A DNA stretch of 64,000 bases from Sinonovacula constricta (Eukaryota; Mollusca; Bivalvia; Cardiida; Solecurtidae): assembly GCA_007844125.1 (NCBI GenBank), contig CM017572.1, positions 21,049,934 to 21,113,933 of the forward strand, read 5' to 3'. A program made the position numbers and the translations under genes. The notes beneath the pieces are model-generated. The model was not told the DNA's origin, made no database searches, and worked only from the letters and a program-made list of their open reading frames with translations. Below are positions 1-11,770 of the stretch, one piece after another; position 1 is the stretch's first letter, and the number at the start of each line of letters is the position of its first letter.

Positions 1-54
1 TTACATGATAAATATTAAAGAAATTATAATCATTACCGCCATTAAATTCACCTG

Positions 55-290
55 GCCACACATGATCGTCATCATGATCCCATATTACCTGTATAATCAC
101 CACTAACCATCATCATCATCAGCAGCATCACCGCCATCACGATCTACATCATAATCGTCATGGGCATTAGCATCACCGTAACCGTTTTTACCATTTACAT
201 AATAATCATAAACAGCATCGGTATCACCGTCATCATTATCAGCAGAAGCAGCAGCAGCAGCACCGTCATTTGCATCATCATTACTTTAGT
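55..290. repeat. low-complexity CAT/CAC/CAG-rich tract
   Basis: Imperfect trinucleotide-like runs (ATC, CAC, CAG) with no clean period. A short open frame across it is rich in I, T, V and S, as expected for simple sequence, and is not taken as a gene. Confidence 0.7.
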
Positions 291-1440
291 TACAGGGGTA
301 TGGATATGTACTTTATTTTTATCTTGCCTCTTTGCCAAGCAAATTTTCTTATGCTTCTAATCTTAATTGTTATATATCTTATAATGAACAATGTTGTAAA
401 TTTAGACAATGGTGTCAAAATCCCTATTTCTTAATGCATCGTTCCAATAACGCGCTATTACGTATATATGATTAATCGGAATTCGTGTCTGAAAGATTTG
501 TTAAGATTTCAAATATACGGATGGCCAGAAGGCCAACACTATTGTACCACTAAGCAGATCTACAGAAAAGCTACTTAATCGATTTAGCAGTTTTACAAAA
601 AAAAAACATGATACACATGTACATATAATTAGCGGTACTCGTTGAAGTTTAACCTTTTTCATGGTAGACATGTATATGTGACTGGCCATATCAAAATCAG
701 TCTAAAGTCGCAAAATTAATATTTTTAGTTTTTATATTTATTATATAGAGCATAAATAGACCTTTCAAACGATATAATAACCATCACGATACTATAATCC
801 TGTGGAAAGTTATTTAAATTTAGGTAACACAGTTTAAGGCCTAAAGCTACACATAAATGTGGAGAAAACGGCACTCAAACTTGTTTTAACATTTTTGGTC
901 TATACCTAAAACGAAATGCCATAGCAACCAACATTTTCTATATAAATTACACCATCATGTCATACACTGTTGGAAAGAGAAAACAAAACTCTATTTAATG
1001 CATATACTTATTTATTAACAAAGCAACAGTTATTATAGAAAATCATAAAAGTGTCAATTTCTTTAACTTTTTGTCTCGGTACCTATATGAGGGCGACACT
1101 GTTTTTAAGCTATTTCAAATAAATCCACAGCATTTACTTTAATAGAAATACATGTGAGAGTTAGCGATGTATGTAAATGTTTCTTCCATATCATTACACT
1201 TTTCACTTTCACATTTACTATCTCAGTCCAACGCACCATTTGCACTTGTAAAGTAAGTTGTAATCAATTCATTCCAGTTTCCGATACCTCCGAGATTTGA
1301 CCCATTTACTGACTCTTTTAGGCATTAAGCAACTTCCTCTGGTAGTGAATCTATTGTGTTTATTATTTATTTTCCAGTAATAGCACAGATCGATGACAAA
1401 ATCCACCTTTATATCGATAGAAACGCAGTAAACAGTAAAG
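291..1440. other. AT-rich sequence without recognisable gene
   Basis: No ORF with family resemblance and no tandem structure. The only notable feature is the left arm of a 40-bp inverted repeat at 673-712, whose partner lies at 1933-1972. Confidence 0.5.
673..712 (+). repeat. left arm of a 40-bp inverted repeat
   Basis: Reverse complement of 1933-1972 with one mismatch in 40. The arms are 1.2 kb apart, and sequence inside and outside them is not obviously shared. They may be terminal repeats of a ~1.3-kb non-autonomous element, or two opposed copies of a short dispersed repeat. Nearby blocks around 640-670 and 2022-2060 are similar in direct orientation, which favours a dispersed repeat. Confidence 0.6.
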
Positions 1441-1468
1441 ATCGGTGAAAAAATAATTCAAACGGGAT

Positions 1469-1518
1469 ACCGGAAGTATCACGTGACGTCCGGTTGACCA
1501 ATCAGAAAGGCCAATAGG
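1469..1518. promoter_or_regulatory. promoter-like cluster: ETS, E-box/CRE, two CCAAT-type boxes
   Basis: Within 50 bp lie ACCGGAAGT (ETS-type), TCACGTGACGTC (E-box overlapping a CRE-like core), GACCAATCAG and GCCAATAG (CCAAT boxes). Such dense clustering is typical of CpG-rich animal promoters. No transcript start can be proven from sequence, and the gene it would serve is not clear. Confidence 0.4.
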
Positions 1519-1932
1519 CTTTTTAGCATCAGGTGCGCGATTTCCTTTGTGTTGGTGACTTGTTTTAAGAGATTATAGTGGCTACTTGGATTGAAGATTA
1601 TGTTTAAAAATAGAATAATTGAATTTCCAGAGAATTAACCTTTATTACGATACCAAATACATCCACTATGTCCATTTGTTTCTGCTTGAAATGCGCTAAT
1701 GAATTTGGGTCATTTTCTATTGTTCGTTGCGTAATATCGATAATTACGTGGACGTAAACAGAGTATAGGGTCCGATCAAAGTTAAAATAAACAATCAAAA
1801 ACTTATTTAATTGAACTAATTTTTCAATTAATTCGTAGTAAAGAGTCTCAACATTAATTATATAGCAAAATCTAAAAATCGATATTTTTGCACCTGCATG
1901 CCTTCTGAGCGGATTATCTCGATAATCTGAAA

Positions 1933-1972
1933 TGCGACTTTAGACTGATTTTGATATGGCCTGTCACATATA
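1933..1972 (-). repeat. right arm of the 40-bp inverted repeat
   Basis: Matches the reverse complement of 673-712 at 39 of 40 positions. See the left arm for interpretation. Confidence 0.6.
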
Positions 1973-2163
1973 TAAATAGAAGTATTCGTCGTAGTTTTAC
2001 ATGGTACACATGTATATATAAACAGCGGTATTTGTAGCAGTTTTACCTTTTTCATGGTACATATGAATACATGAATAATGGTTCTCGTAGATCGCAATAA
2101 ATATATACCTTACCCCTTCTAGGTCAGCTTTAATATTGCAGATTCAATATTTTTGTGTTTTTA

Positions 2164-2186
2164 GACTGGTGCGCATGCGCCAGTCT
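2164..2186. promoter_or_regulatory. NRF1-like palindrome
   Basis: A perfect GCGCATGCGC core (2171-2180) sits inside a longer near-palindrome of the form GACTGG...CCAGTC. The core equals the NRF1 consensus known from animal promoters. A related CGCATGCGCA occurs near 3855. Function is inferred from motif and CpG-rich context only. Confidence 0.35.
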
Positions 2187-2417
2187 TAAGTAACGATGCT
2201 GTGAACTCAGCGACGCGTGGTTTTTAACATCGGGTGTATCATTGCGACCACGAGAGCGTATTCAAGTTGTTGTGCGGCATAAGAAGTAGTGCGTTTTTAG
2301 AAAACACAAATATTACGAAGGAATGCGAACCTTTGTAAGGAAATGCGACAAATAAAAACAAGGAAACAATGTAATGTTGTTTTTCGAACAAATATGAAAG
2401 GATATTAAAAGAACGAT

Positions 2418-2519
2418 TACAAACAAATTAGTCACGTGACAAGCGGGAGATAGCGTTGGTCGTCATTTTGGATAGATCGGAGTGCTTTTGAACGAGTTTC
2501 TGCTCAGCTTTCAAGGACC
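2418..2519 (+). promoter_or_regulatory. E-box promoter-like segment with candidate 5' exon
   Basis: GTCACGTGAC at 2431-2440 is the palindromic E-box bound by USF/TFEB-type bHLH factors. It is followed by GC-richer sequence and a strong donor-like site, ACC|GTAAGTAAG, at 2519/2520. A non-coding first exon ending at 2519 is plausible and could feed the METTL24-like gene, whose first coding exon has its own acceptor at 13971-13972. There is no direct evidence for the link. Confidence 0.3.
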
Positions 2520-2812
2520 GTAAGTAAGTTGGCAAATATTTATGTTAATGCATTGTTGCGATCGACGTAAAAATTAGGATTGTAACTGTTTCAGTCTCTT
2601 AAGTTACGTGGGCCTTGTGCATTTCATTGTTGACACTACTTCAGTTGTGGCGGAAGCTGATCATAACTGCATTAGAACTAGAAGGTTTTTTATCGTTAAC
2701 TTCAGATAATGCATTTTTCGTAACGTTTGTGGTGTGTTGTTAGTTTAATAAGCTAACAGACTTCGGCATTTTTTTGTCTTGAAATCTAGACCTAAATACA
2801 GGAGGCTACGAT

Positions 2813-2874
2813 TATAAACAAATCAGTCACGTGACCAAAATTGCGGGAAAATCTAGCGTGGGTTGCCATTTTTG
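2813..2874 (+). promoter_or_regulatory. second copy of the E-box segment
   Basis: Carries GTCACGTGAC at 2826-2835, preceded by an AAACAAAT-type stretch and followed by GCGGGA, AGCGTxGGT and GCCATTTTTG. The same order and spacing occur at 2420-2470, so this is a diverged local duplication of the promoter-like block about 395 bp away. Confidence 0.4.
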
Positions 2875-3086
2875 TAAGCTTCTGTGGATTGAGAGTTTCC
2901 TAAGCAATATTAAGGTAGCAGTGACATCCATTGGTGGAATGTATGTTACATATGTACATATATGTTACAATACTGATGACCGCAACCGTTCACGTAACCT
3001 TCATGCTGTGCTACTGTTGACAATCACTGTACTTCTATTGCATGAACCAATTACAACAGCCAGGTTAATGGTTATCACCACGGTAC

Positions 3087-3447
3087 TGTATACTCAGGGA
3101 TTTCAATAGCTTTCACTTTTGTTGAGAATTTCTTTGACAATTTTCAAGGGGTCATGATCAGATTGACACAAGTCAAATCATGTGTTCACGAACTTAACTA
3201 ATTGTAAAATTGCTTTAACTTCATTTCCATATATTTACAAGGGTCCAATTAGTATTTACTTCATTTTTAAATGCTTTACATACTACATTTATGGTTATTA
3301 TTGCAAAATTTGACCACTTATTATGCGCTTCTGCATCAAAATGACCCCCAACCTAAGATTTAGGTGAGGTCATAACTGGAAAACCTCAATTTTCCTTGCA
3401 TCAAAATGCAAATATCTGGATCTGTTAAAATCCCTGAATATACTGAA
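3087..3447. mobile_element. putative MITE with short terminal inverted repeats
   Basis: The left end reads GTATACTCAGGGATTTCAA, and the reverse complement of the right end reads GTATATTCAGGGATTTTAA. The interior (~360 bp) has no coding capacity. This layout fits a non-autonomous DNA transposon. The target duplication is ambiguous because the ends are AT-rich. Confidence 0.45.
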
Positions 3448-4320
3448 TTATTCGCTAATGTTGTTGATAGTGACTGTCTCGTACAAACGAAAAGAACATA
3501 CACGTAGTTTCATATGTTTCGAGTAATGATATCTGTGCAGGAAAAGTTTGATTCTTTTGTTCTTCTCCACCTCTCTTTTGTTCATCTTCAAATGTTTTTT
3601 AAAGTTTTGTAACATTAAATTCTTATATGAAAACTACTAGTTGTTATTCATTGCTCCCCTATGACAGCCAATGTAAGACCATCAACAGCAATCTTTCCAA
3701 TTCCTTAATGTGCATTTCGCCGTTCAAGACATCTTGATTACTCCCTTGGAACTACGCTTTCAACCGGCGCGCCAGTCTTCCAACGCTTTCAGCGCTTTGA
3801 TTATTCTTAAGCGACAATGCGTAAGGAACTAGTATTCTACGTACATGCAACTACACGCATGCGCACTATTTTGAGGGATAGTTGCTGCCACCATAGGTCT
3901 GCTGTATTGTGTTTGTCAGGAATGTGTGCTTGCAATGGAACTGCAGATATATGGAGATTTCCATTTCTTGTATACTGTAACGAAATCCTATAATATCGGC
4001 TTAGTTATAATAAATATGACTAGACAGAAGCCTTATAATTGTTTATACCAATGTTTGAACTCACCGATAGAGCAAAGGTGTTAGTAACACTTTATCGGCT
4101 AATTAGTCTATTTTTAGCGCGAGCTTTTTGTCTGGGAACTCTGATTCCTGTTTCACGCAAGCGCGGTGTTTAAGGACGGATCGTCGGAATAACACATGGA
4201 TAGAGAAAGGAAGATAGTCAATTTAAAGCGACATAATAAGTTTTAGCTTGAACAAAGCAATTTGGAAGAAGAAACTGGCTTCCGAATTCTGATTGTTTGC
4301 TTTTATTTTTTTGTGGGTAA
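3448..4320. other. no recognisable gene; CpG-containing sequence
   Basis: Contains an NRF1-like CGCATGCGCA near 3855. It also holds a ~45-bp block at ~3882-3926 (GATAGTTGCTGCCA, then TATTGTGTTT) that recurs at ~22187-22223 in intron 2 of the METTL24-like gene. No exon with family resemblance seen. Confidence 0.35.
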
Positions 4321-4324
4321 AAGA

Positions 4325-4384
4325 ATGAAATTGGCCATCAGCGCAACATTGATTGCGGAAGTCGCTACAGCTTCTGATCAAATG
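4325..4384 (+). CDS. candidate short exon ending in a strong 5' splice site
   Basis: An ATG at 4325 opens 20 codons (MKLAISATLIAEVA, then TASDQM) that end exactly at ATG|GTAAGTG (4384/4385). The peptide has a short hydrophobic stretch, but no family is recognised and no partner exon was found. It could equally be part of a non-coding 5' exon. Low confidence. Confidence 0.2.
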
Positions 4385-5197
4385 GTAAGTGTACACGGGT
4401 AGGAATAGGGGTTCAGCGATTTTTTTTACGTAAACTGCTATGGGGATTTTAAAGTGTAGGGGATTGTTGTAAGATTACGTTTTATCAAAGGTTGTTATTG
4501 CATCGGCAGACAATACGAGGTTTATAAGGCCAGCAAGATACCTTCGTCGGTGGTCAGATGCTGTGCGATTAAAATTCCTACCTGTCGAAGTCATCTTTAA
4601 AAGATATGGACAGACCGAAGTCAGTACTAATGTGTTTTTCTGGCTAAGTTAGATTGAATAATGAGATTTCTCACTGGTAAATACCGGGGGTTGAATTGAC
4701 CGCCCACCTTGCTCGTACAGCCATGTAAAAAGTAAAGCATAACACATTGCCTGTCATTACAAATAGGTATTTCCTGTCTGAGATAAACTGAAATCATCAA
4801 AGTGCCTATTGATAGATTTAAAAATAAATATTTTTAAGATTCGCACTGTCTAACAATAAAGTTAGTGTAATAACAGTCTTCACTTTAACTAAAGTATAAG
4901 CTTATTCGATTCGAGCATTATGTATGAATTTCCCAAAATTTCTTTTAACTTTTAATGCAATCCCAAACACTAGCTACTATGAATGCTCTGTTCAAGCGCG
5001 AAAGCATGACGTCCGAAATTTCTCTTGTCCTTTCCCCTTTGTAATGACGGCTGGTATGGAGAAAAAGATTTCTGATTCGGATTAGATATTTTGTGACAAT
5101 TCACACAACTACAAGAATTAATCATTGTCTGTAAAGGTCAATTTAAAAAAACGTGCGCTTTCACGGTACTGATGTGTTGATTCGCCTTACCACAAAG

Positions 5198-5212
5198 ATG
5201 GCGGACAAACAG
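5198..5212 (+). CDS. candidate first coding exon (MADKQ) with YY1-type start context
   Basis: AAGATGGCGGAC places an ATG in an ideal YY1/Kozak-like context in CpG-rich sequence. Five codons later CAG|GTGCGC offers a donor (5212/5213). Animal genes often begin MAD... this way. No downstream partner exon was identified, so this is only a suggestion; without splicing the frame stays open a further ~18 codons. Confidence 0.2.
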
Positions 5213-5683
5213 GTGCGCGCGCACCCTGGGGAAAATTCGATAACCATCTATTTGCTGTTAATGAAATAGATGAAATATCAGATAACATCATATTCATATA
5301 CTGTTGTTGGACTATAGTTCGGTTTAATAGCCTTTGTTATCTTCCCTGAATAATTGCTTCTCTTAAAGGCCCTTTAGCGTGAAGGTCCGCATTTCATTTC
5401 CGGTTGAGAGCAAATCAGAAATGTCAACCTTTAATCATGTTTTATTTGTTTGTTTGTTTTTATGTGTTTTTTTGGGTGTCAGTGTGTTTTTTAAATTACC
5501 AATTAAAGACATCTTGATAAGTCGTTTTGAATTTATCAAACACAAAACACCGACAATATAAAACACGGCTATTGTTGATGATAGACTGCATCGGATGAGT
5601 ATATTGTTAAAACAACTGTCATGTCATAAAAAGCTGGAATACGTTATGACGGCAATGTTTAAGTTGTTTATCTGTCCGTTGTT

Positions 5684-5900
5684 GGTGGGCTGCCGTAGTG
5701 TAGTGGTAGAGTCGCCGATTTGTAACTCCTCTGACCGCAAAGCCTCTACCGGGAAGTTAGAATCCCATTCAGTGCGAAGGACTTAATGTGGGAAGGTCTT
5801 CAAACTGTCCTATGGTGCGCCGGTGGTTCTACCTAGGCATTTGTTTGGGTCTTTTTACACTAAATAGCTGGGCGGCTATAGTGGTCATAATTGTTCGCTA
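5684..5900 (+). mobile_element. probable tRNA-derived SINE fragment
   Basis: Begins with a tRNA-like A-box region (TAGTGTAGTGGTAGAG) but lacks a good B box. The tail recalls the interiors of other tRNA-derived SINEs (GGTGCGCCGGTGGTTCTACC). Not a functional tRNA gene: no cloverleaf is visible. Confidence 0.35.
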
Positions 5901-6365
5901 CGGCGTATTTCAAAAACAAAACACTATCTGTAGAACTATAAAACCACATACAATTATAATTGTTATACATAGATAACCACTTTGCTACTAATATCCAGGG
6001 CCAGATGGTATTTAAGTATTTATGACAATTTTTATTTTCTCTGTATGGGTCAAAGTCTTAGGGCATAGAACCTAATCTGGTGGGGTCTTCCAGCTGACTT
6101 TCAAAGTGATCTGGTGGTTCCTTGGCTGACTGTCTAAGATCTTCTTCTAGCCAAAGCTGGACTTCATGTATGTGGCCATTATCGTGTGTCTGCAATATGT
6201 TCACTTTTTTTCTTTTAGGGTTGTGAGCTATGAACTCCAAGGCAGCAAACAACCAGTCGGTGGTATTGGTGGATATTCGAACAGAATATTGCTATGCCGG
6301 ACCTGATAGGCCAGAACTCAAACGAGTAATTGCAGACAAGGAAAGAAACGCAACGCACAAGAAAG

Positions 6366-6664
6366 TTTGTTTGTTTGTTTATTGGGTTTATCGTCCCACC
6401 AACAGTATTTCAGTTATCTGGAGACGGTGTCCACTTGAAGCAGATATAGTGCTGCCTTCACTGTGTATAGCATGCCATGAACACCTGGCGTGATACTACA
6501 CCCAGTCACATTATCCTGACACCGGGCCAACCAGTCGTAGAACTACCCTTATATTTGCTTGAGCGTTAGCAAGGGAGCTATACCACTACTATTTTAATGA
6601 CTTTGGTGTGTCGCGGCCCGGGATCGAACCCGGGGTCTCCCGTACCTGGAGCCGACGCTCTATC
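6366..6664 (-). mobile_element. SINE family A copy, 5'-truncated, with target duplication
   Basis: Minus-strand copy of the family whose full-length member is at 7749-8070. The (TTTG)n tail complement is at the left and the tRNA-like head at the right, cut short within the A-box side. It is flanked by a perfect 9-bp direct repeat, ACAAGAAAG, at 6357-6365 and 6665-6673. That is the expected target-site duplication of LINE-mobilised SINEs. Confidence 0.8.
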
Positions 6665-6673
6665 ACAAGAAAG

Positions 6674-7595
6674 GCTGTTGATCCAATGATTCAATTGAAA
6701 CAGCAATCGCCACGACAACATCGCAACAGCTTGCCAAGGTAACATATCCATCTTCTTGTATATAATGCGGTGTTTATGGTTATTATTGGTTATTCGTTGG
6801 TTATTTTATGGTTTTATAGATCGCCTGTTGGCAGTTGTGTTCTAATTCCCAAAGCATGTTTTTGACCTCGTGTCTTTATGTAGTCTGCCTCGAGTGAGAT
6901 ATTCACTTCATTGACAAATAGAAAAAAACCCAGAGATTATGCATCGTGATGCTATGCCTTTGTTTACAAAAAATAACTTTGTGGTGAAGTAATCTCTAGA
7001 AAATATGAATTGCCGTAGTTGTTTCAAAGAATTATTTGTTCCTGGTCTGGTATGTGGAATTGGTCAATGGAGCTGTGCATATTTGCTAGATCCTGTCAAA
7101 CTACGGAAAAATCATTGTTGTTCTTTTTTCCTACCGTGATGCAAGGAATCGTTTGTGGTCATTGCCTAAGACGGCCGCCATTAAATTTGAAAATTATTTT
7201 TTCGCAAACAGTTCAACATTTTTAGCATATTCGTATATTTAAAAGGTCAAATCAATCCCTTTGACGTGTGATAGATTTGCTTCCCCTTTCAGTCAATGAA
7301 AGCGCTGCAAACACTGTGGTATTTAGTATTTACTTCTTTAGAGAAAGTGACATTTTGAAGCAGTTATAACCGGTTTTAATAAAACTGTTGGTTTAACTGG
7401 TGTATATTATTTAGTGTAAGATAACCATTTCTTCTCAAAACACCGTCCCCCTCCCCCTTACCGCCTCACCTTTAGAAAGGGAAAAGTTCGAATCCTAGTA
7501 GCCCAAAACAAAGAGTAATATTATATCAGAAAAAAATCAATGATTTCGAGAAGAAAATGGCATATTTCCACGAACTGATCCGGAAAAACAACGTT
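6674..7595. other. no recognisable gene
   Basis: AT-rich sequence with only short ORFs lacking family resemblance. Confidence 0.4.
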
Positions 7596-7599
7596 GATT

Positions 7600-7700
7600 G
7601 TTAAGGCGGACGGACGGACCGACGAATAGACCGACAGACAGGCGGGCGGACGGATTGACGGACGGGCGGGGGAGCGTACAGACGGACGGATAGACGGATG
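7600..7700. repeat. GACG/GACN-rich simple repeat
   Basis: Imperfect tetranucleotide runs (GGAC, GACG, CGGA) over ~100 bp. The minus-strand ORF across it is a low-complexity P/S/V/R peptide and is not a gene. Confidence 0.7.
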
Positions 7701-7748
7701 CTTGCAAAGGCGTGTACGCCTTAAACGTGTACAAACATCTTAATAAGT

Positions 7749-8070
7749 ACCGGACCTGGTAGCGCAATCGTTAGAGCGTCGGCTCCAGGTTCGGGAGGCC
7801 CCGGGTTCGATCCCGGGCCGCGACATTCCAAAGTCGTTAAAAATGGTAGTGGTATAGCTCCCTTGCTAACGCTCGAGCAAATATAAGGGTAGTTCCACGA
7901 CTGGCTGGCCCGGTGTCAGGATAATGTGACTGGGTGTGGTATCATGCCAGGTGTTCACGGCATGCTATACACAGTGAAGGCAGCACTATATCTGCTTCAA
8001 GTGGACACCGTCTCCAGATAACTGAAGTACTGTTGGTGGGACGATAAACCCAATAAACAAACAAACAAAC
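7749..8070 (+). mobile_element. SINE family A, near full length
   Basis: tRNA-derived SINE of ~320 bp. The tRNA-like head has an A box (GGTAGCGCAATCGTTAGAGC) and a B box (GGTTCGATCCC) and ends near 7825. A conserved body follows, and the element ends in an (AAAC)n tail near 8070. The flanks hold an imperfect ~10-bp repeat (ATCTTAATAA / ATCTGAATAA). Other copies in this window: 6366-6664, 12831-13148 and 26124-26432, all minus. Confidence 0.85.
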
Positions 8071-8621
8071 ATCTGAATAAATAATCCGTTTAAATATACT
8101 AAATTGTGGATCTTGCCTGCCTTAATATATAAAATATGTATACAAGCAAGATAGGCATTGTACATTATTACCTTGCGGCATATGGAGTCCGCGAAAAACC
8201 CTAATCGTCAACACGGCATTTGCACAAATTAAAATACTCAGTGCTAGTCCTGCTTAAGATTCAAGTACTTCTTACTATATTATATAACACACTATGAAAA
8301 AACTGCATTAAGTAAAGCATACAATGTATTAAGCATCAAAAGTACATAGTTTATAGTTTATTATTGTTTATTGTATTTCACACGTCATTGCAATAAAACT
8401 CTTGGGTCCAGATGTCGTCAGGTGCCGACTTTACGGTCGGGTAATTCAGTAAGAACTTTCTCTCGAAATCTTAGTTATATTTCAACTTCTTAACGTCATA
8501 ATCGTCTAGCTTACTTTGTGAAGAAGATTTCAAGCTTGTCGCAAGTCGCAGAAGGCGTTGAGGACCTGCTTGGGATATCGCTAATACATGCATCGAGGCC
8601 TAGGACATAATGCATAGTCAA
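8071..8621. other. no recognisable gene
   Basis: AT-rich sequence between the SINE and the 65-bp array; nothing identifiable. Confidence 0.4.
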
Positions 8622-11164
8622 GCTGAGGTTGTGTCTAGCCGGATTATGACTCACTACATCCCCACCCTCTACTGATACGACTGCAACTTGAGGCTGTGTC
8701 TAGCCGGATTATGACCCACCACATCGCCACCCCTGACTGATACTACTGCAGCCTGAGGCTGGTTCTATCTGGATTATGACCCTACACAGTCCACCCTCTA
8801 CTGGTACGACTGCAGCCTGAGACTGTGACTAGCCGGATTATGACCCACCACATCCCCATCCCTTGCTGATACGACTGCAACCTGAGGCTGTGTCTATCTG
8901 GATTATGACCCACTACATCCCACCCTCTACTGATACGACTGCAACCTGAGGCTGTGTCTATCTGGATTATGACCCACTACATCCCATCCTCTACTGATAC
9001 GACTGCAACCTGAGGCTGTGTCTATTAGGATTATGACCCTACACAGCCCACCCTCTACTGATACGACTGCAACCTGAGGCTGTGTCTAGCCGGATTATGA
9101 CCCTACACAGCCCACCCTCTACTGATACGACTGCAACCTGAGGCTGTGTCTAGCCGGATTATGACCCTACACAGCCCACCCTCTACTGGTACGACTGCAG
9201 CCTGATGTTGTGTCTAGCCGGATTATGACCCACCACATCCCCACCCCTTTCTGGTACGACTGCAACCTGATGTTGTGTCTAGCCGGATTATGACCCACTA
9301 CATCCCCATCACTTGCCGATACGACTGCAACCTGAGGCTGTGTCTATCAGGATTATGACCCTACACAGCCCACCCTCTACTGATACGACTGCAACCTGAG
9401 GCTGTGTCTAGCCGGATTATGACCCTACACAGCCCACCCTCTACTGATACGACTGCAACCTGAGGCTGTGTCTATCTGGATTATGACCCTACACAGCCCA
9501 CCCTCTACTGATACGACTGCAACCTGAGGCTGTGTCTATCTGGATTATGACCCTACACAGACCACCCTCTACTGATACGACTGCAACCTGAGGCTGTGTC
9601 TAGCCGGAATATGGCCCACCACATCCCCATCCCTTGCTGATACGACTGCAACCTGAGGCTTTGTCTAGCTGGATTAAGAGTGACTACATCCCAATCCCTT
9701 TCTGATACGACTGCAGCCTGAGGATGTGTCTAGCCGGATTATGACCGACCAGATCCCCACCCCTTGCTGATACGACTGCAACCTGAGGCTGTGTCTAGCC
9801 GGATTATGACCCACTACATCCCCATCCCTTGCTGATACGATTGCAACCTGAGGCTGTGTCTAGCCGGATTATGACCAACCACATCGCCACCCCTTACTGA
9901 TACGACTGCAACCTGAGGTTGTGTCTAGCCGGATTATGGCCCAATTCATACCTATCCCTTTCTCATACGACTGCAGCCTGAGGCTGTGTCTAGCCGGATT
10001 ATGACCCACTACATCCCTATCCCTTGCTGATACGACTGCAGCCTGAGGCTGTGTCTAGCCGGATTATGACCCACTACATCCCTATCCCTTGCTGATACGA
10101 CGGCAGCCTGAGGCTGTGTCTAGCCGGATTATGACCCACTACATCCCCATCCCTTGCTGATACGACTGTAACCTGAGGCTGTGTCTAGCCGGATTATGAC
10201 CAACCACATCGCCACCCCTTACTGATACGACTGCAACCTGAGGTTGTGTCTAGCCGGATTATGGCCCAATTCATACCTATCCCTTTCTCATACGACTGCA
10301 GCCTGAGGCTGTGTCTAGCCGGATTATGACCCACTACATCCCTATCCCTTGCTGATACGTCGGCAGCCTGAGGCTGTGACTAGCCGGATTATGACCCACC
10401 ACATCCCCATCACTTGCTGGTACGACTGCAACCTGAGGCTGTGTCTAGCCGGATTATGACCGGCTACATCCCCATCACTTGCTGGTACGACAGCACCCTA
10501 AGGCTGTGTCTAGCCGGATTATGACCCACTACATCCCAACCCCTTTCTGATACGACTGCAGCCTGATGTTGTGTCTAGACGGATTAGGACCCACAAAATC
10601 TCCTCCCCTTACTGATACGACTGCAGCCTGAGGCTGTGTCTTGGCGGATTATGACCCACCACATCCCAACCCCTTTCTGATACGACTGCAACCTTAGGCT
10701 GTGTCTATCTGGATTTTGACTCACTACATCCCCACCCCTTACTGGTACAACTGCAACCTGAGGCTGTGTCTAGCCGGATTATGACCCACCACATCCCCAC
10801 CCCTTACTGGTACGACTGCAGCCTGATGTTGTGTCTAGACGGATTATGACCCACAAAATCTCCTCCCCTTACTGATACGACTGCAGCCTGAGGCTGTGTC
10901 TAGCCGGATTATGACCCACCACATCCCCACTACCTTTCTGATACGACTGCAGCCTGAGGCTGTGTCTAGCTGAATTATGACCCACCACATCCCCACTACA
11001 TTTCTGATACGACGGCAGCCTGAGACTGTGTCTAGCCGGATTATGACCCACTACATCCCCATCCCTTGCTGGTACGACTGCAACCTGAGGCTGTGTTTAT
11101 CTGGATTATGACCCACTACATCCCAACCCATTTCTGATACGACTGCAGCCTGATGTTGTGTCTC
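8622..11164 (+). repeat. 65-bp minisatellite array, ~39 copies
   Basis: The unit is about 65 bp. Recurring landmarks are GTGTCTAGCCGGATTATGAC, CCACTACATCCC, and TGATACGACTGCAACCTGAGG. Copies differ by substitutions, and some multi-unit blocks are duplicated (compare ~9780-9960 with ~10140-10290). Short minus-strand ORFs inside are by-products of a unit length that is not a multiple of three. Confidence 0.95.
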
Positions 11165-11540
11165 TGATAGCTCTGAATGCTAAAACGTTCGGACCAAGAT
11201 AGTTCAAATATCTAAAAGCTGATGTGAAGAGATTATGACAAAGATTTTGCCATATTTTCTTGCAAACAATTAACTCTGTTGTCTCTGACACCAACATGCT
11301 AACTTTTTATGTTAAACCGTGTTTTTAATTTCTTTGAACAATGATGCATTAAAATAGTACTTTTGCAATAACATTTTTTAACTTTTAAAAATTTCTATCA
11401 AACGCTCGGCTCTTTACCCCGCCGTTTTTATGACGTAGGAAATCCCCATATCCGGTTTTAGGTCAGTGAAAGGCACAATTAAAAAAAAGAAGACTACAGT
11501 TACTATACGCAATAAATATGCAGTCTATTAACGATATTTT
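11165..11540. other. no recognisable gene
   Basis: Unique-looking AT-rich sequence after the array; no supported feature. Confidence 0.4.
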
Positions 11541-11542
11541 TA

Positions 11543-11770
11543 CCGGCCGCAATAGCTCAGGTGGAAGAACGTCAGCTTGCGGATCGGGAGGTCGCGGGGT
11601 TCGAACCCCTGCTGGGTCAAACCAAAGACTTTAAAGTCGGTAGTGGTGGCTTCTCTCCTAACGCTCTGGGCTAAGGGGACAGCATTACGCCTGACTAGTC
11701 GGTGTCAGTATAATGGACCGGCCGGGTTCAGTCCCTGGGCACCTCATAAATGCCCCGTACTATAATGATA
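11543..11770 (+). mobile_element. SINE family B with tRNA-like head
   Basis: The head starts GGCCGCAATAGCTCAGGTGG and has the B box GGGTTCGAACCCC near 11598-11611. The body contains AAAGACTTTAAAGTCGGTAG and GGTGTCAGTATAATGGACCG. The same body without its tRNA head lies at 23493-23645. The ORF through it is a shadow. A live tRNA gene is unlikely because a SINE body follows directly. Confidence 0.75.

Noticed and set aside
160..360. 66-codon ORF near the window start
   Set aside because: Low-complexity I/T/V/S peptide over a trinucleotide-like tract.
7749..7825. Possible tRNA genes at the heads of SINEs (also near 11543, 13080, 26370, 39925)
   Set aside because: Each is followed or preceded by a repeated SINE body or A-rich tail, and acceptor stems are poor; they are tRNA-derived SINE heads.
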